A stretch of 58,631 nucleotides of DNA from Lysobacter antibioticus HS124. GTDB taxonomy: Bacteria; Pseudomonadota; Gammaproteobacteria; Xanthomonadales; Xanthomonadaceae. The translations under genes and the position numbers were made by a program. The notes under the pieces are model-generated. The model saw only the letters and a program-made list of their open reading frames with translations. It was not told the DNA's origin and ran no database searches. Position 1 is the stretch's first letter. Each line of letters begins with the position of its first letter. Positions 1-8,001 of the stretch are shown here, in pieces. The stretch covers positions 5,193 through 63,823 of the forward strand of contig NZ_HG424442.1 of assembly GCF_000336385.2 (NCBI RefSeq), written 5' to 3'.

Positions 1-1
1 G

Positions 2-2503
2 TTGCGCGCCGCCGAACAGGCCCGGCACGACGCCGACGCCGCCACGGCCGAACTGCAGGCGATCCTGCGCCGGCGCGACCTGCCCGCGCTGGGGCGCTTC
101 GCCGACACCCGCCTGTATCCGTCGATCGACCCGCTGACCCAGCGCCTGCAGGCCATCTCCGACCTGGAGCTGATCCAGGCCGATGCGGTGGTCCGCGCCG
201 ACATCGCCCGCAGCGAACGGGTCAGCCTGCTGCGCATCGGCCTGTCGCTGGCGACGCTGTTGCTGGCGGCGCTGGTCGGCCGGCGGGTGCTGCGCAACGC
301 CTCGCGCGGCGTGGTCCGGCTGACCTGGCTGGCGCGGCGCATGCGCGAGCACGACTACACCGCCGAGCCCGGCGAGTTGCCGCCGGGCGAACTCGGCGGG
401 GTCATGCAGGCCTTCATCGACATGCGCCGCGATGTGCTCGGCTTCGAGACCGAACTGACCGGCCAACTGATCCGCAACGAGCGCACCCGCGCCGCGCTGG
501 AGCGGCGCGAACGCTTCCAGCGCTCGCTGCTGGAAGCGGCGCAGACCGCGATCCTGGCGGTCGACGAGCAAGGCCGCTTCAGCCTGGTCAATCCTTTCGC
601 CGAACGCCTGCTCGGCATCCGCGCCGAGGAAGCGATCGGCCGCGATTACCTGCACTCGGTGTTCGAAGGTCGCGCGCTGCGCGCGCTGGCCAGCGAACTG
701 GGCATGCGCCTGGGCCGGCCGGTGGAGGCCGACTGGACTGCGCTGCGCGAACTCGCCCGCTTGCGCGCCGCGCCGCGCGAGATCCGTCTGCGCCACCGCA
801 ACGGCACCTGGGTGCCGGCGCTGGTCGCGGTCTCGGCCACCGCCGACGAAGACGACCGTCCCGGCCTGCTGCTGATCGCCGCCGACCTCAGCGCGCTGAA
901 GCGGCTGGAACGCGAACTGCGGGCCAGCGAAGCGCGCGCGCAGGACGCGAGCCGGGCCAAGTCCTCGTTCCTGGCGGCGATGAGCCACGAGATCCGCACG
1001 CCGATGATCGGCGTCACCGGCATGATCGAAGTGCTGGCGCATTCGCGCCTGGACCCGGAGCAGCGGCACGCGCTGGAAGTGATCCAACAATCCTCGCAGT
1101 CGCTGCTGCAGATCATCGGCGACATTCTCGATTTCTCCAAGATCGAGGCCGGCCGGCTGGAGCTGACGCTGGAACCGACCGCGCTGCCGGCCTTGCTGCG
1201 GACCACCGTCGCCGGCTTTCTCGGCGCCGCCGCCAGCCGCGGCATCGAACTGCACTGCGAGGTCGACCCGCGGGTGCCGCCGGCGCATCGCGCCGATGCG
1301 CTGCGGTTGCGGCAGATCCTCGGCAACTTCCTGTCCAACGCGGTCAAGTTCACCGAACGCGGCACGGTCGAGGCGGCGCTGGTCTACGAGGGCGAGGCCG
1401 CGCCCGACGCCGGCGGCCGGCCGCGCGACGCGCTGTGCTTCCGCGTCTGCGACACCGGCATCGGCATCGGCGCCGAGCAGCAACAGCATTTGTTCGAACC
1501 CTTCAGCCAGGCCGACAACGAGACCACCCGCCGTTACGGCGGCACCGGCCTGGGCCTGGCGATCTGCCGCCGACTGGCGACGCTGATGGAGGGCGAGATC
1601 GAACTCGACAGCGAACCCGGTCGCGGCACCACCCTGCGGTTGCGCCTGCCCTTGGCGCGCGCCCGCGAAGCCGAGTTGCCGCCCGCGACCGCGCCGATCG
1701 GCGACGGTGCGGCCCTGGCCGCGCGCACGGTGCCCGACGTCGAGCAAGCGCAGCGCCAGCGCAGCCTGATCCTGCTGATCGACGACCATCCGACCAATCG
1801 CCTGGTGATCGCGCGGCAACTGGCCTTGGCCGGCTACGCCAGCGAGCCGGCGGCCGGCGGCGAGGACGGCTTGCAGCGCTGGCGCAGCGGCCGCTACGCG
1901 CTGCTGCTGTCGGACGTGCACATGCCGGGCATGGACGGCTACGCCCTGGCGCGCGCGGTGCGCGCGGAGGAGGCGCGCGAGCGCCGGCCGCGCACGCCGA
2001 TCGTGGCCCTGACCGCCTCGGCCCTGAAAGGCGAGGCCGAGGCCTGCCTGGACGCGGGCATGGACGATTACCTGGTCAAGCCGGTCGCGGTCGCGCGACT
2101 GGCCGCCTGCCTGCAACGCTGGTTGCCGCATACCGCGAACGCCGCCGAAGCGGCGCCGGACGAGCGCGACCCGGCCGAACAGGCGCAGGTGTTGGACCGC
2201 GAGGTCCTGCGCGACCTGCTCGCCGAAGGCGAGGGCGACGCCGGCGACGTGCTCGACGACTTTCTCGCTGCGATGGCCCAGGACCACAGCGTGCTGCACG
2301 GCGCGCACCGCGACGGCGACATCGTCGCCGTACAGCGCCAGGCGCACCGGATCAAAGGCGCCGCCGCACTGGTCGGCGCGCACGAACTCGAACGCGCCGC
2401 GCTGGCCCTGGAGCAGGCCGCGCGCGCCCAGGACTGGGCCCTCGTACTGCCGCTGCTGAGCGACTTGGAGACGGCGTTGGAACGCTTGCGGCGTCTGGTT
2501 TGA
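2..2503 (+). CDS. Hybrid sensor histidine kinase (5' end cut by window)
   Basis: Inner-membrane phosphorelay kinase; 833 residues are visible and the frame is open to the window edge, so the true start lies upstream. Order: the end of a periplasmic or sensor segment, one membrane helix (about residues 75-95), a HAMP-like linker, a PAS domain (about 165-290), HisKA with MSHEIRTP (phospho-His H329), HATPase_c with the N box and GTGLGL, a receiver domain (phospho-Asp D638 in SDVHMPGMDG, KPV near its end), and a C-terminal Hpt domain (AHRIKGAA, H782). This is the full His-Asp-His chain of BvgS/ArcB-type kinases. A response regulator is not in the window, so the output is unknown. Domain calls are secure; the signal sensed is not. 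Confidence 0.95.
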   Translation: MRAAEQARHDADAATAELQAILRRRDLPALGRFADTRLYPSIDPLTQRLQAISDLELIQADAVVRADIARSERVSLLRIGLSLATLLLAALVGRRVLRNASRGVVRLTWLARRMREHDYTAEPGELPPGELGGVMQAFIDMRRDVLGFETELTGQLIRNERTRAALERRERFQRSLLEAAQTAILAVDEQGRFSLVNPFAERLLGIRAEEAIGRDYLHSVFEGRALRALASELGMRLGRPVEADWTALRELARLRAAPREIRLRHRNGTWVPALVAVSATADEDDRPGLLLIAADLSALKRLERELRASEARAQDASRAKSSFLAAMSHEIRTPMIGVTGMIEVLAHSRLDPEQRHALEVIQQSSQSLLQIIGDILDFSKIEAGRLELTLEPTALPALLRTTVAGFLGAAASRGIELHCEVDPRVPPAHRADALRLRQILGNFLSNAVKFTERGTVEAALVYEGEAAPDAGGRPRDALCFRVCDTGIGIGAEQQQHLFEPFSQADNETTRRYGGTGLGLAICRRLATLMEGEIELDSEPGRGTTLRLRLPLARAREAELPPATAPIGDGAALAARTVPDVEQAQRQRSLILLIDDHPTNRLVIARQLALAGYASEPAAGGEDGLQRWRSGRYALLLSDVHMPGMDGYALARAVRAEEARERRPRTPIVALTASALKGEAEACLDAGMDDYLVKPVAVARLAACLQRWLPHTANAAEAAPDERDPAEQAQVLDREVLRDLLAEGEGDAGDVLDDFLAAMAQDHSVLHGAHRDGDIVAVQRQAHRIKGAAALVGAHELERAALALEQAARAQDWALVLPLLSDLETALERLRRLV

Positions 2504-2592
2504 GGGCGGGCCTCGAGAGCTGAGAGCTGAGAGCAAGCTCCCTCGGTGCGCCCCTGGCAAGGTGGAACCGGCACGCGCTGCGCGTACACGGG

Positions 2593-2620
2593 GTAGGAGC
2601 GGCGCAAGCCGCGACCACGA
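2593..2620 (+). repeat. REP-like element, copy 1
   Basis: GTAGGAGCGGCGCAAGCCGCG followed by ACCACGA. The internal GCGGC..GCCGC arms can fold. It is one of six copies in the window, all in gaps or at gene ends. Such extragenic palindromes are common in Xanthomonadaceae. Confidence 0.8.
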
Positions 2621-2674
2621 AAAGGCAGAGCCTTCAACACCGCCGCCGCCGAACGAAGCCGCAAACGCCCGCCG

Positions 2675-2705
2675 GTAGGAGCGGCGTAAGCCGCGACAAC
2701 CGAAG
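2675..2705 (+). repeat. REP-like element, copy 2
   Basis: GTAGGAGCGGCGTAAGCCGCG followed by ACAACCGAAG. Same orientation as copy 1 and 82 bp downstream of it. Confidence 0.8.
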
Positions 2706-2968
2706 CAGCGGAATGCCACGCCGCCGACCGAAAATCGCCATCGGCCCAAAGAACACCCGATTGCCCCGGCGTCGGTGGCTGACCAACTGCGCGGCGCAGC
2801 GGCGGGCAGCGGTTACACCGCTCCTGCCCAAAGGCGGGAACACCGTTCCGAACCAGAACGCGGCCGTCAGGACGGCTGCGCATCTCCCGTCGCGGCTTAT
2901 GACCGGAAAAATCCCCGCGCTACGCCGCCCCTACCCGGAACGCTGCCCGAAACGCGCTCGGCGCAGGC

Positions 2969-3742
2969 TCACTTGGCCTGCGCGTCCTCGACCGGGATGC
3001 GATGCTCGCGCAGCCACTCCACCACCGCCTCGCGCTGATCGCGGGTGCGGGCGTTGAGCAGCTTGCTGGGGGTCATGAACATGAAGCGCTGGAAGCTCGC
3101 GCCCTGCACGTTGCGCGCGTTCGGACTGGCGCCGGCCTTGAGCAGGGTCAGGGCATGACCGAATTCGTTGACCTTGGCCGCCTCGTGCAGCGGCGTGTTG
3201 CCGGTGCGGTCGGCGAGGTCGGGCTTGGCGCCGGCGGCCAGCAGCGCCTCGAAGTTTTCCTCGCGCTCGCCCATCAACGCCGACGCCAGCGGGCTGGCGC
3301 GGGTCACGGTGTTGGGCAGGTTCGGGTCCACGCCTTGGTCGAGCAGCGCGCGCAGCAGCCGCGGGTCGTTGGCCATCGCCGCCAGATGGACCACGGTCAT
3401 GCCGTCGTCGCTGCCGACCGCAGGGTCGGCGCCGGCGCTGAGCAACGCCTTTAGGCCGTCGGTGCTGCGGTGGTACAGCGCCCACTGCAGCGGCGTCACT
3501 CCCTTGGCGCCGCGGGCATTGGGGTCGGCGCCGGCGGCGACCAGCTCGCGCACGCGCGCGCCGTTGCCTTCGGCGGCCGCCTCGGCCAGCTCGGCGTTGC
3601 GCAGGTCGGGGAAAACTTCGCTGGCTTGCATCGATCCGCTCCCAGGGCCGGCACACGCCGTGCAGACCGACAGCATAAGCAAGACGGCGGCGGCCATCAC
3701 GCGCGAGGGCAGGCGCCGCAGGATCGGAGAGTGCGCGGGCAT
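2969..3742 (-). CDS. Exported ankyrin-repeat protein
   Basis: Protein of 257 residues. A hydrophobic N-terminal signal (about residues 12-33, ending near a Cys-Thr-Ala-Cys-Ala stretch) suggests export; a lipoprotein anchor is possible but the lipobox is poor. About five ankyrin repeats follow, with GADPN, TPLQWAL, TPLHEAAK and AGASPN signatures, so the protein probably binds a protein partner in the periplasm. The ATG at 3742 is chosen over an in-frame GTG nine bases upstream because AGGTGA sits about 6 bases before it. It is convergent with the sensor kinase. The partner is unknown. Confidence 0.85.
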   Translation of the reverse strand: MPAHSPILRRLPSRVMAAAVLLMLSVCTACAGPGSGSMQASEVFPDLRNAELAEAAAEGNGARVRELVAAGADPNARGAKGVTPLQWALYHRSTDGLKALLSAGADPAVGSDDGMTVVHLAAMANDPRLLRALLDQGVDPNLPNTVTRASPLASALMGEREENFEALLAAGAKPDLADRTGNTPLHEAAKVNEFGHALTLLKAGASPNARNVQGASFQRFMFMTPSKLLNARTRDQREAVVEWLREHRIPVEDAQAK

Positions 3743-3914
3743 GGCGATCACCTGGATTCGCTGGGTCGGCCGATGCTAGCGCAGGCCGGCGCCGACGGCT
3801 GCGAAGTCAGTCTCGTCGCGCCGTCCGGCCCCCCGTCGCGATCCCCAGCCCGCCGAACGAATCTCGGGCCGGGAAGAGCATGCGCTCGTAACCCCGGAGC
3901 GGGGCCGAAACCGC

Positions 3915-3950
3915 CCCCTCCCCCTTTTTCAATGCAGGTACGGGGAGGGG
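3915..3950. repeat. Inverted repeat downstream of the lipase gene
   Basis: Perfect 9-bp arms CCCCTCCCC (3915-3923) and GGGGAGGGG (3942-3950) around an 18-nt loop, 37 bp past the stop of the minus-strand lipase gene. There is no U-tract on the minus strand, so this may be an intergenic repeat or a weak terminator. Confidence 0.45.
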
Positions 3951-3987
3951 CTTCCGCTCTTGGCCCGACAAGCGACGGCGGCGCGAC

Positions 3988-5493
3988 TCAATCGAAGGGG
4001 TTGAGGAAGCTGCCGACGTCCTTGGCCACATTGACCGTGCCCTCGGCGACGTCGCCGACCACGTCGAAGGTCGCCTCGGCCACGGTGCCGACGCCGTCGA
4101 TCACCGCCTCGCTGACGTCGCCCAGGTCCTCGGCGCGCGCGCCCAACCATTGGCCGCTGTCCTCGAGCCAACCGCCGACCGTGTCGCCGGCGCCTTCCAG
4201 GCCGACGTATTCGCCGAGGTCGCGGATCAGCCCGCCGCTCAGTTCGCCGGCGCCCTGCAGCACGTCGCCGGTCAGGTCGAACGCGCCTTCGGCGACGTCG
4301 CCGGTCAGATTGACCAGACCTTCGGTGACGTCGCCGGCCAGCTTCAGCGTGCCGTCGATGTAGCGGCCGTTGGCGTATTCGTTGTTGATCACGCCGTCCA
4401 GGTCGCCGCCGAAGTCGTAGCCGACGTTGAAAGCGTCGACGCCGAGGTCGACCACTTCCTGGATGCCGTCGCCGAGCAGGTCGATGCCGGTTTCGGACAC
4501 GGTTTCGGCCATCGCGTCGAGCGCGCCGAGTTCGTCGCCCTCGATGCTTTCGGTCGGGGTCGGCGTCTGGGTCTTCATCGCCTCGATCACGGTCGCGCTG
4601 CCGTGCGCGCTGAGCACGTTGGGCCAGCCTTCCGGATGCTTGAGGTTGAGCTCGAAGCCGACCGCATCGGGCATGCCGTTGAGCACTTCGACGCTCTGCT
4701 GCACGCCGGTCAGCGGATCGCCGTCGACGTTGTAGCGGCGGATCTGCCCGTCTTCGGCCTGCGAGCGCGCCTCGTGCGGGCTGAAGCCCAGGTCGCGCAG
4801 GGTGTCGTTGCTGAGGCCGGCGGCGTTGAAGGTCACCGCGGTGTTGCCGGTGGCCAGGGCCGCGGTCGAGGCCAGGCCGCCGCCGAGGGAGTGTCCGGTG
4901 TAGACCACGTTGTCGCCGAACGCGGCCTCGGCTTCCTTGGCCAGCGCCACCGCCTGCTTGTACTGGCTGGTGTTGAAGCCCAGGCCCTGGCCGACGTCGT
5001 TGGCGATGTCGCCGTCGCCGAGCGGGTTGTAGCCGTTGGTGCCGGCGAAGGCGACCACGTACTGGCCGTTGCCGTTGGTGTAGATCGCGGCGCGGAAGCC
5101 CGAGCTTTCGACTTCCAGATCGTTCGGGTCGATGCCCGCCGGCTGGCCGTCCGGCGTCTTGAGCGCGCTGACCTGCTCCGGGCTCAGGCGCGTCCAGCCC
5201 GCGGCGCCCTTGCCTTCGGTGTCGTAGACATCGCTGGACAATTCGGCCAGCGCGGTGTCGATCTCTTTCTGCGGCTGCTGGCCGTAGAGCTGTTCGCTGA
5301 AAGGCTTGGTCTCGGCCTTCGGCACCGGCGCGTACGGGCTGTAGGGCAGTTCGATCGGCGCCGCCGGCGCCTGCTCGACCGCCGGGGCCGGCGTCGCCGG
5401 CTGTTGCGGTTGCTGCTGGTGCAGCAGCTGGTCGATCAGCCCGGGCAGTTGCGCGAAGCGCAGCAGCGGATTCGAGAATTCGGGAAAGCTCAT
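3988..5493 (-). CDS. Alpha/beta-hydrolase lipase with 11-residue repeat tail
   Basis: Protein of 501 residues with no signal peptide. A Pro/Gln-rich N-terminus (about 1-75) precedes a class-3/Mbeg1-like lipase fold with VVYTGHSLGGG (nucleophile S202) and a likely catalytic His at H297 in LSAHGS; an Asp in NVDGDPL is a candidate third member. From about residue 330 to the end the protein is low in Lys and rich in Gly, Asp, Val and Glu, in repeats of 11 residues with consensus V-x-E-G-x-x-D/N-L/V-x-G-D (see findings). It probably hydrolyses a lipid ester; the substrate is unknown. The start at 5493 is the only Met before the hydrolase region that fits a divergent promoter with ggt. The open frame runs further upstream, but that part lies inside the divergent gap. 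Confidence 0.8.
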   Translation of the reverse strand: MSFPEFSNPLLRFAQLPGLIDQLLHQQQPQQPATPAPAVEQAPAAPIELPYSPYAPVPKAETKPFSEQLYGQQPQKEIDTALAELSSDVYDTEGKGAAGWTRLSPEQVSALKTPDGQPAGIDPNDLEVESSGFRAAIYTNGNGQYVVAFAGTNGYNPLGDGDIANDVGQGLGFNTSQYKQAVALAKEAEAAFGDNVVYTGHSLGGGLASTAALATGNTAVTFNAAGLSNDTLRDLGFSPHEARSQAEDGQIRRYNVDGDPLTGVQQSVEVLNGMPDAVGFELNLKHPEGWPNVLSAHGSATVIEAMKTQTPTPTESIEGDELGALDAMAETVSETGIDLLGDGIQEVVDLGVDAFNVGYDFGGDLDGVINNEYANGRYIDGTLKLAGDVTEGLVNLTGDVAEGAFDLTGDVLQGAGELSGGLIRDLGEYVGLEGAGDTVGGWLEDSGQWLGARAEDLGDVSEAVIDGVGTVAEATFDVVGDVAEGTVNVAKDVGSFLNPFD

Positions 5494-5569
5494 GGCGCGA
5501 CCCTGTTCCGTTATCTGGACGGCAGCGTATGTACTGACAAGATCGGCAAACAGCTGGTGCCTTCCCCAG

Positions 5570-5585
5570 CTAGGGTCGACCCTAG
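5570..5585. promoter_or_regulatory. 16-bp perfect palindrome in divergent gap
   Basis: CTAGGGTCGACCCTAG is a perfect palindrome in the 235-bp gap between the divergent lipase and ggt genes. Symmetry and position fit a dimeric repressor or activator site. No regulator gene is adjacent, so this is inference. Confidence 0.45.
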
Positions 5586-5608
5586 GTCGCCCCCTGGGGG
5601 ACGGAGGG

Positions 5609-5630
5609 GCCGGCCGCGGAATCGGCCGGC
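5609..5630. repeat. Hairpin in ggt leader region
   Basis: Perfect 8-bp arms GCCGGCCG and CGGCCGGC around a 6-nt loop, about 100 bp before the ggt start. It could fold in a ggt leader transcript or be an extragenic palindrome. Confidence 0.4.
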
Positions 5631-5728
5631 ATGAGCCGGGCGGCTTGAGCCCCTTCGCCCCCTTGCCTTCGGCCCGGGCGGGCCCGGCGCCGACTGCGCT
5701 ATCGTCGCTCGTCCACCGGAGAACCTTC

Positions 5729-7468
5729 ATGTCCCGACCGATCATCGCGCGACGCCGGCCGGCGCTGCGCGCCGCGCTCGCCCTGGCCTGCGCCCTCGCC
5801 CTGCCCGGCACCGCGCCGGCGGCCGACCGCATCGGCGGCCAGCCGTTCGCCACCCGCAGCGAGGTCTACGCCCCGCACGCGATCGCCGCGACCTCGCACC
5901 CGCTGGCCACCCAAATCGCGCTGGACGTGATGAAGGCCGGCGGCAGCGCGATCGACGCGGCGATCGCCGCCAACGCCGCGCTCGGGCTGATGGAACCGAC
6001 CGGCAACGGCATCGGCGGCGATCTGTTCGCGATCGTGTGGGACCCCAAGAGCAAAAAGCTGCACGGCTACAACGGCTCCGGCCGCTCGCCCAAGGCGCTG
6101 AGCCTGGCCGAGTTCGAAAAGCGCGGGCTCAAGGACATTCCGCCGCACGGCCCGCTGCCGGTCACCGTCCCCGGCACGGTCGACGCCTGGTTCGCCCTGC
6201 ACCAGCGCTTCGGCCGCAAGCCGATGGCCGAGAACCTGGCGCCGGCGATCCGCTATGCCCGCGAAGGCCACCCGGTGCACGAGGTGATCGCCTATTACTG
6301 GAACGCCTCGGTGCCGCGGCTGTCGAAGTGGCCGGGCTTCAAGGAGCAGTTCACCGTCGACGGGCGCGCCCCGCGCACCGGCGAGATATGGAAGAACCCG
6401 AATCTGGCCGACACTCTGGAACAGATCGCGCGCGGCGGCCGCGATGCGTTCTACCAGGGCGATATCGCCCGTACCATCGACGCCTATTTCAAGGCCAACG
6501 ACGGCTTCCTGCGCTACGAGGACCTGGCCGAGCACCGCGGCGAATGGGTCGAGCCGGTCAGCAGCAATTACCGCGGCTACGACGTCTGGGAACTGCCGCC
6601 CAACGGCCAGGGCATCGCCGCGCTGCAGATCCTCAACATCCTGGAAGGCTACGACCTGAAGGCGCACGGCTTCGGCAGCGTCGAGCACGTGCACCTGTTC
6701 GCCGAGGCCAAGAAACTGGCCTTCGCCGACCGCGCGCGCTGGTACGCCGACCCGGCGTTCGAGAAATCCTCGCCGGTGGCCAAGCTGATCTCCAAGGACT
6801 ACGCCGCGCAACGCCGCAAGCTGATCTCGATGGACAAGGCGCTGCGCGAGGCGCAGCCAGCGACGCCGGCGCAGCTCGACCAGGGCGACACCATCTACCT
6901 GACCGTGGCCGACGCCGACGGCATGATGGTTTCGCTGATCCAATCCAACTACCGCGGCATGGGCAGCGGCATGGCCCCGCCGGGGCTGGGCTTCATCTTC
7001 CAGGACCGCGGCGAGCAGTTCGTACTCAAGGAAGGGCACCCGAACTCGTTCGCGCCGGGCAAGCGCCCGTTCCACACCATCATTCCCGCGTTCGTGACCA
7101 AGGACGGCAAGCCCTGGCTGTCGTTCGGGGTGATGGGCGGGGCGATGCAGCCGCAGGGGCATGCGCAGATCCTGATCAACCTGATCGACTTCGGCATGAA
7201 CCTGCAGGAAGCCGGCGACGCGCCGCGGATCCAGCACGACGGTTCGACCGAACCGGCCGGGCAGGCCACGGCGATGAGCGACGGCGGCGAGCTCGACCTG
7301 GAGACCGGCTACCCGTACGAAACCGTGCGCGAACTGATGCGCCGCGGCCACAGCGTGCGGTTCGCGCACGGGCCTTACGGCGGCTACCAGGCGATCATGG
7401 TCAACCCGCACGGCGGCTACATCGGCGCCAGCGAGTCGCGCAAGGACGGTCAGGCGGCCGGCTATTGA
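5729..7468 (+). CDS. ggt: Gamma-glutamyltransferase
   Basis: Periplasmic proenzyme of 579 residues that cleaves the gamma-glutamyl bond of glutathione and transfers the group to water or amino acids. A Sec signal with Arg-rich start covers residues 1-32. The large-subunit signature GNGIGGDLFAIVWD is present. The nucleophile that starts the small subunit after autocleavage should be T388 in QGDTIYLTVAD, and NYRGMGSGM and the MGGAMQPQGHAQ motif near the C-terminus fit the family. Length matches typical ggt. The ATG at 5729 follows CCGGAG, and upstream in-frame Met codons lack a signal peptide behind them. An AIG2-like gene lies 49 bp downstream in the same direction. Confidence 0.95.
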   Translation: MSRPIIARRRPALRAALALACALALPGTAPAADRIGGQPFATRSEVYAPHAIAATSHPLATQIALDVMKAGGSAIDAAIAANAALGLMEPTGNGIGGDLFAIVWDPKSKKLHGYNGSGRSPKALSLAEFEKRGLKDIPPHGPLPVTVPGTVDAWFALHQRFGRKPMAENLAPAIRYAREGHPVHEVIAYYWNASVPRLSKWPGFKEQFTVDGRAPRTGEIWKNPNLADTLEQIARGGRDAFYQGDIARTIDAYFKANDGFLRYEDLAEHRGEWVEPVSSNYRGYDVWELPPNGQGIAALQILNILEGYDLKAHGFGSVEHVHLFAEAKKLAFADRARWYADPAFEKSSPVAKLISKDYAAQRRKLISMDKALREAQPATPAQLDQGDTIYLTVADADGMMVSLIQSNYRGMGSGMAPPGLGFIFQDRGEQFVLKEGHPNSFAPGKRPFHTIIPAFVTKDGKPWLSFGVMGGAMQPQGHAQILINLIDFGMNLQEAGDAPRIQHDGSTEPAGQATAMSDGGELDLETGYPYETVRELMRRGHSVRFAHGPYGGYQAIMVNPHGGYIGASESRKDGQAAGY

Positions 7469-7517
7469 TCCGCGGCCTTCTCGGCGGGTACGTCGCTCCT
7501 TTACCGCGAACTCCGAC

Positions 7518-7871
7518 ATGACCGACACATACGACCAACGCCTGTTCTCCTACGGCACCCTGCAACTGCCGGCCGTGCAGCAGGCCACCTTCGGCCGCCT
7601 GCTGCAGGGCCGCGCCGACGCGTTGACCGGCTTCCGCCGCACGATGGTCGGGATCGAAGATCCGCAGGTCGTCGCCACCAGCGGCGAGGCCTATCACCCC
7701 ATCGTCGAGGCCAGCGGCGACCCGCACGACCGCGTCGACGGCACGGTGTTCGCGATCAGCGCCGCGGAACTGGCGCAGGCCGACGCGTACGAAGTGGACG
7801 AGTACGAACGCGTCCAAGCCGAACTGGCCTCCGGGCAACGCGCCTGGGTATACGTCAAGCGGCGCGGTTGA
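7518..7871 (+). CDS. AIG2-like gamma-glutamylcyclotransferase-fold protein
   Basis: Small cytosolic protein of 117 residues with the family signature LFSYGTLQ at residues 9-16 and the acidic motif ADAYEVDEYERV near the C-terminus, which holds the likely catalytic Glu. The family cyclises gamma-glutamyl amines or peptides to 5-oxoproline derivatives, but many AIG2-like members have no tested substrate. The close position behind ggt suggests a shared role in gamma-glutamyl turnover; this is inference. The gene is convergent with the AAA ATPase gene, with a 130-bp gap in which I see nothing specific. Confidence 0.85.
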   Translation: MTDTYDQRLFSYGTLQLPAVQQATFGRLLQGRADALTGFRRTMVGIEDPQVVATSGEAYHPIVEASGDPHDRVDGTVFAISAAELAQADAYEVDEYERVQAELASGQRAWVYVKRRG

Positions 7872-8001
7872 CGCCGCGCCGCGGCATTCGGCGCCGCAAC
7901 GATCCGCGCCCCTTCAACGCCGCAGCGACGATCGTGGCCATGGCGGTCGTCGCCGCGATCGCCGCATTGCCTCCTGCATCCCGCCCGAAAACGGCGCGCG
8001 C

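Larger units (their letters stand above)
2504..2968. other. Intergenic region with two REP copies
   Basis: The 465-bp gap between the sensor kinase and the convergent ankyrin gene. It carries two direct copies of the REP family (listed separately). I see no credible reading frame and no U-tract terminator. Confidence 0.6.

Noticed and set aside
3988-5493. The lipase as a type IV secretion effector (XVIPCD)
   Set aside because: The tail is an 11-residue repeat, rich in Gly/Asp/Val, and lacks the Gln-rich conserved pattern of those C-terminal domains. No type IV secretion or immunity gene is adjacent.
5492-5728. Longer start for ggt at 5492 to include 79 more residues
   Set aside because: The extra part overlaps the divergent promoter gap and would bury the signal peptide that begins at the ATG 5729.
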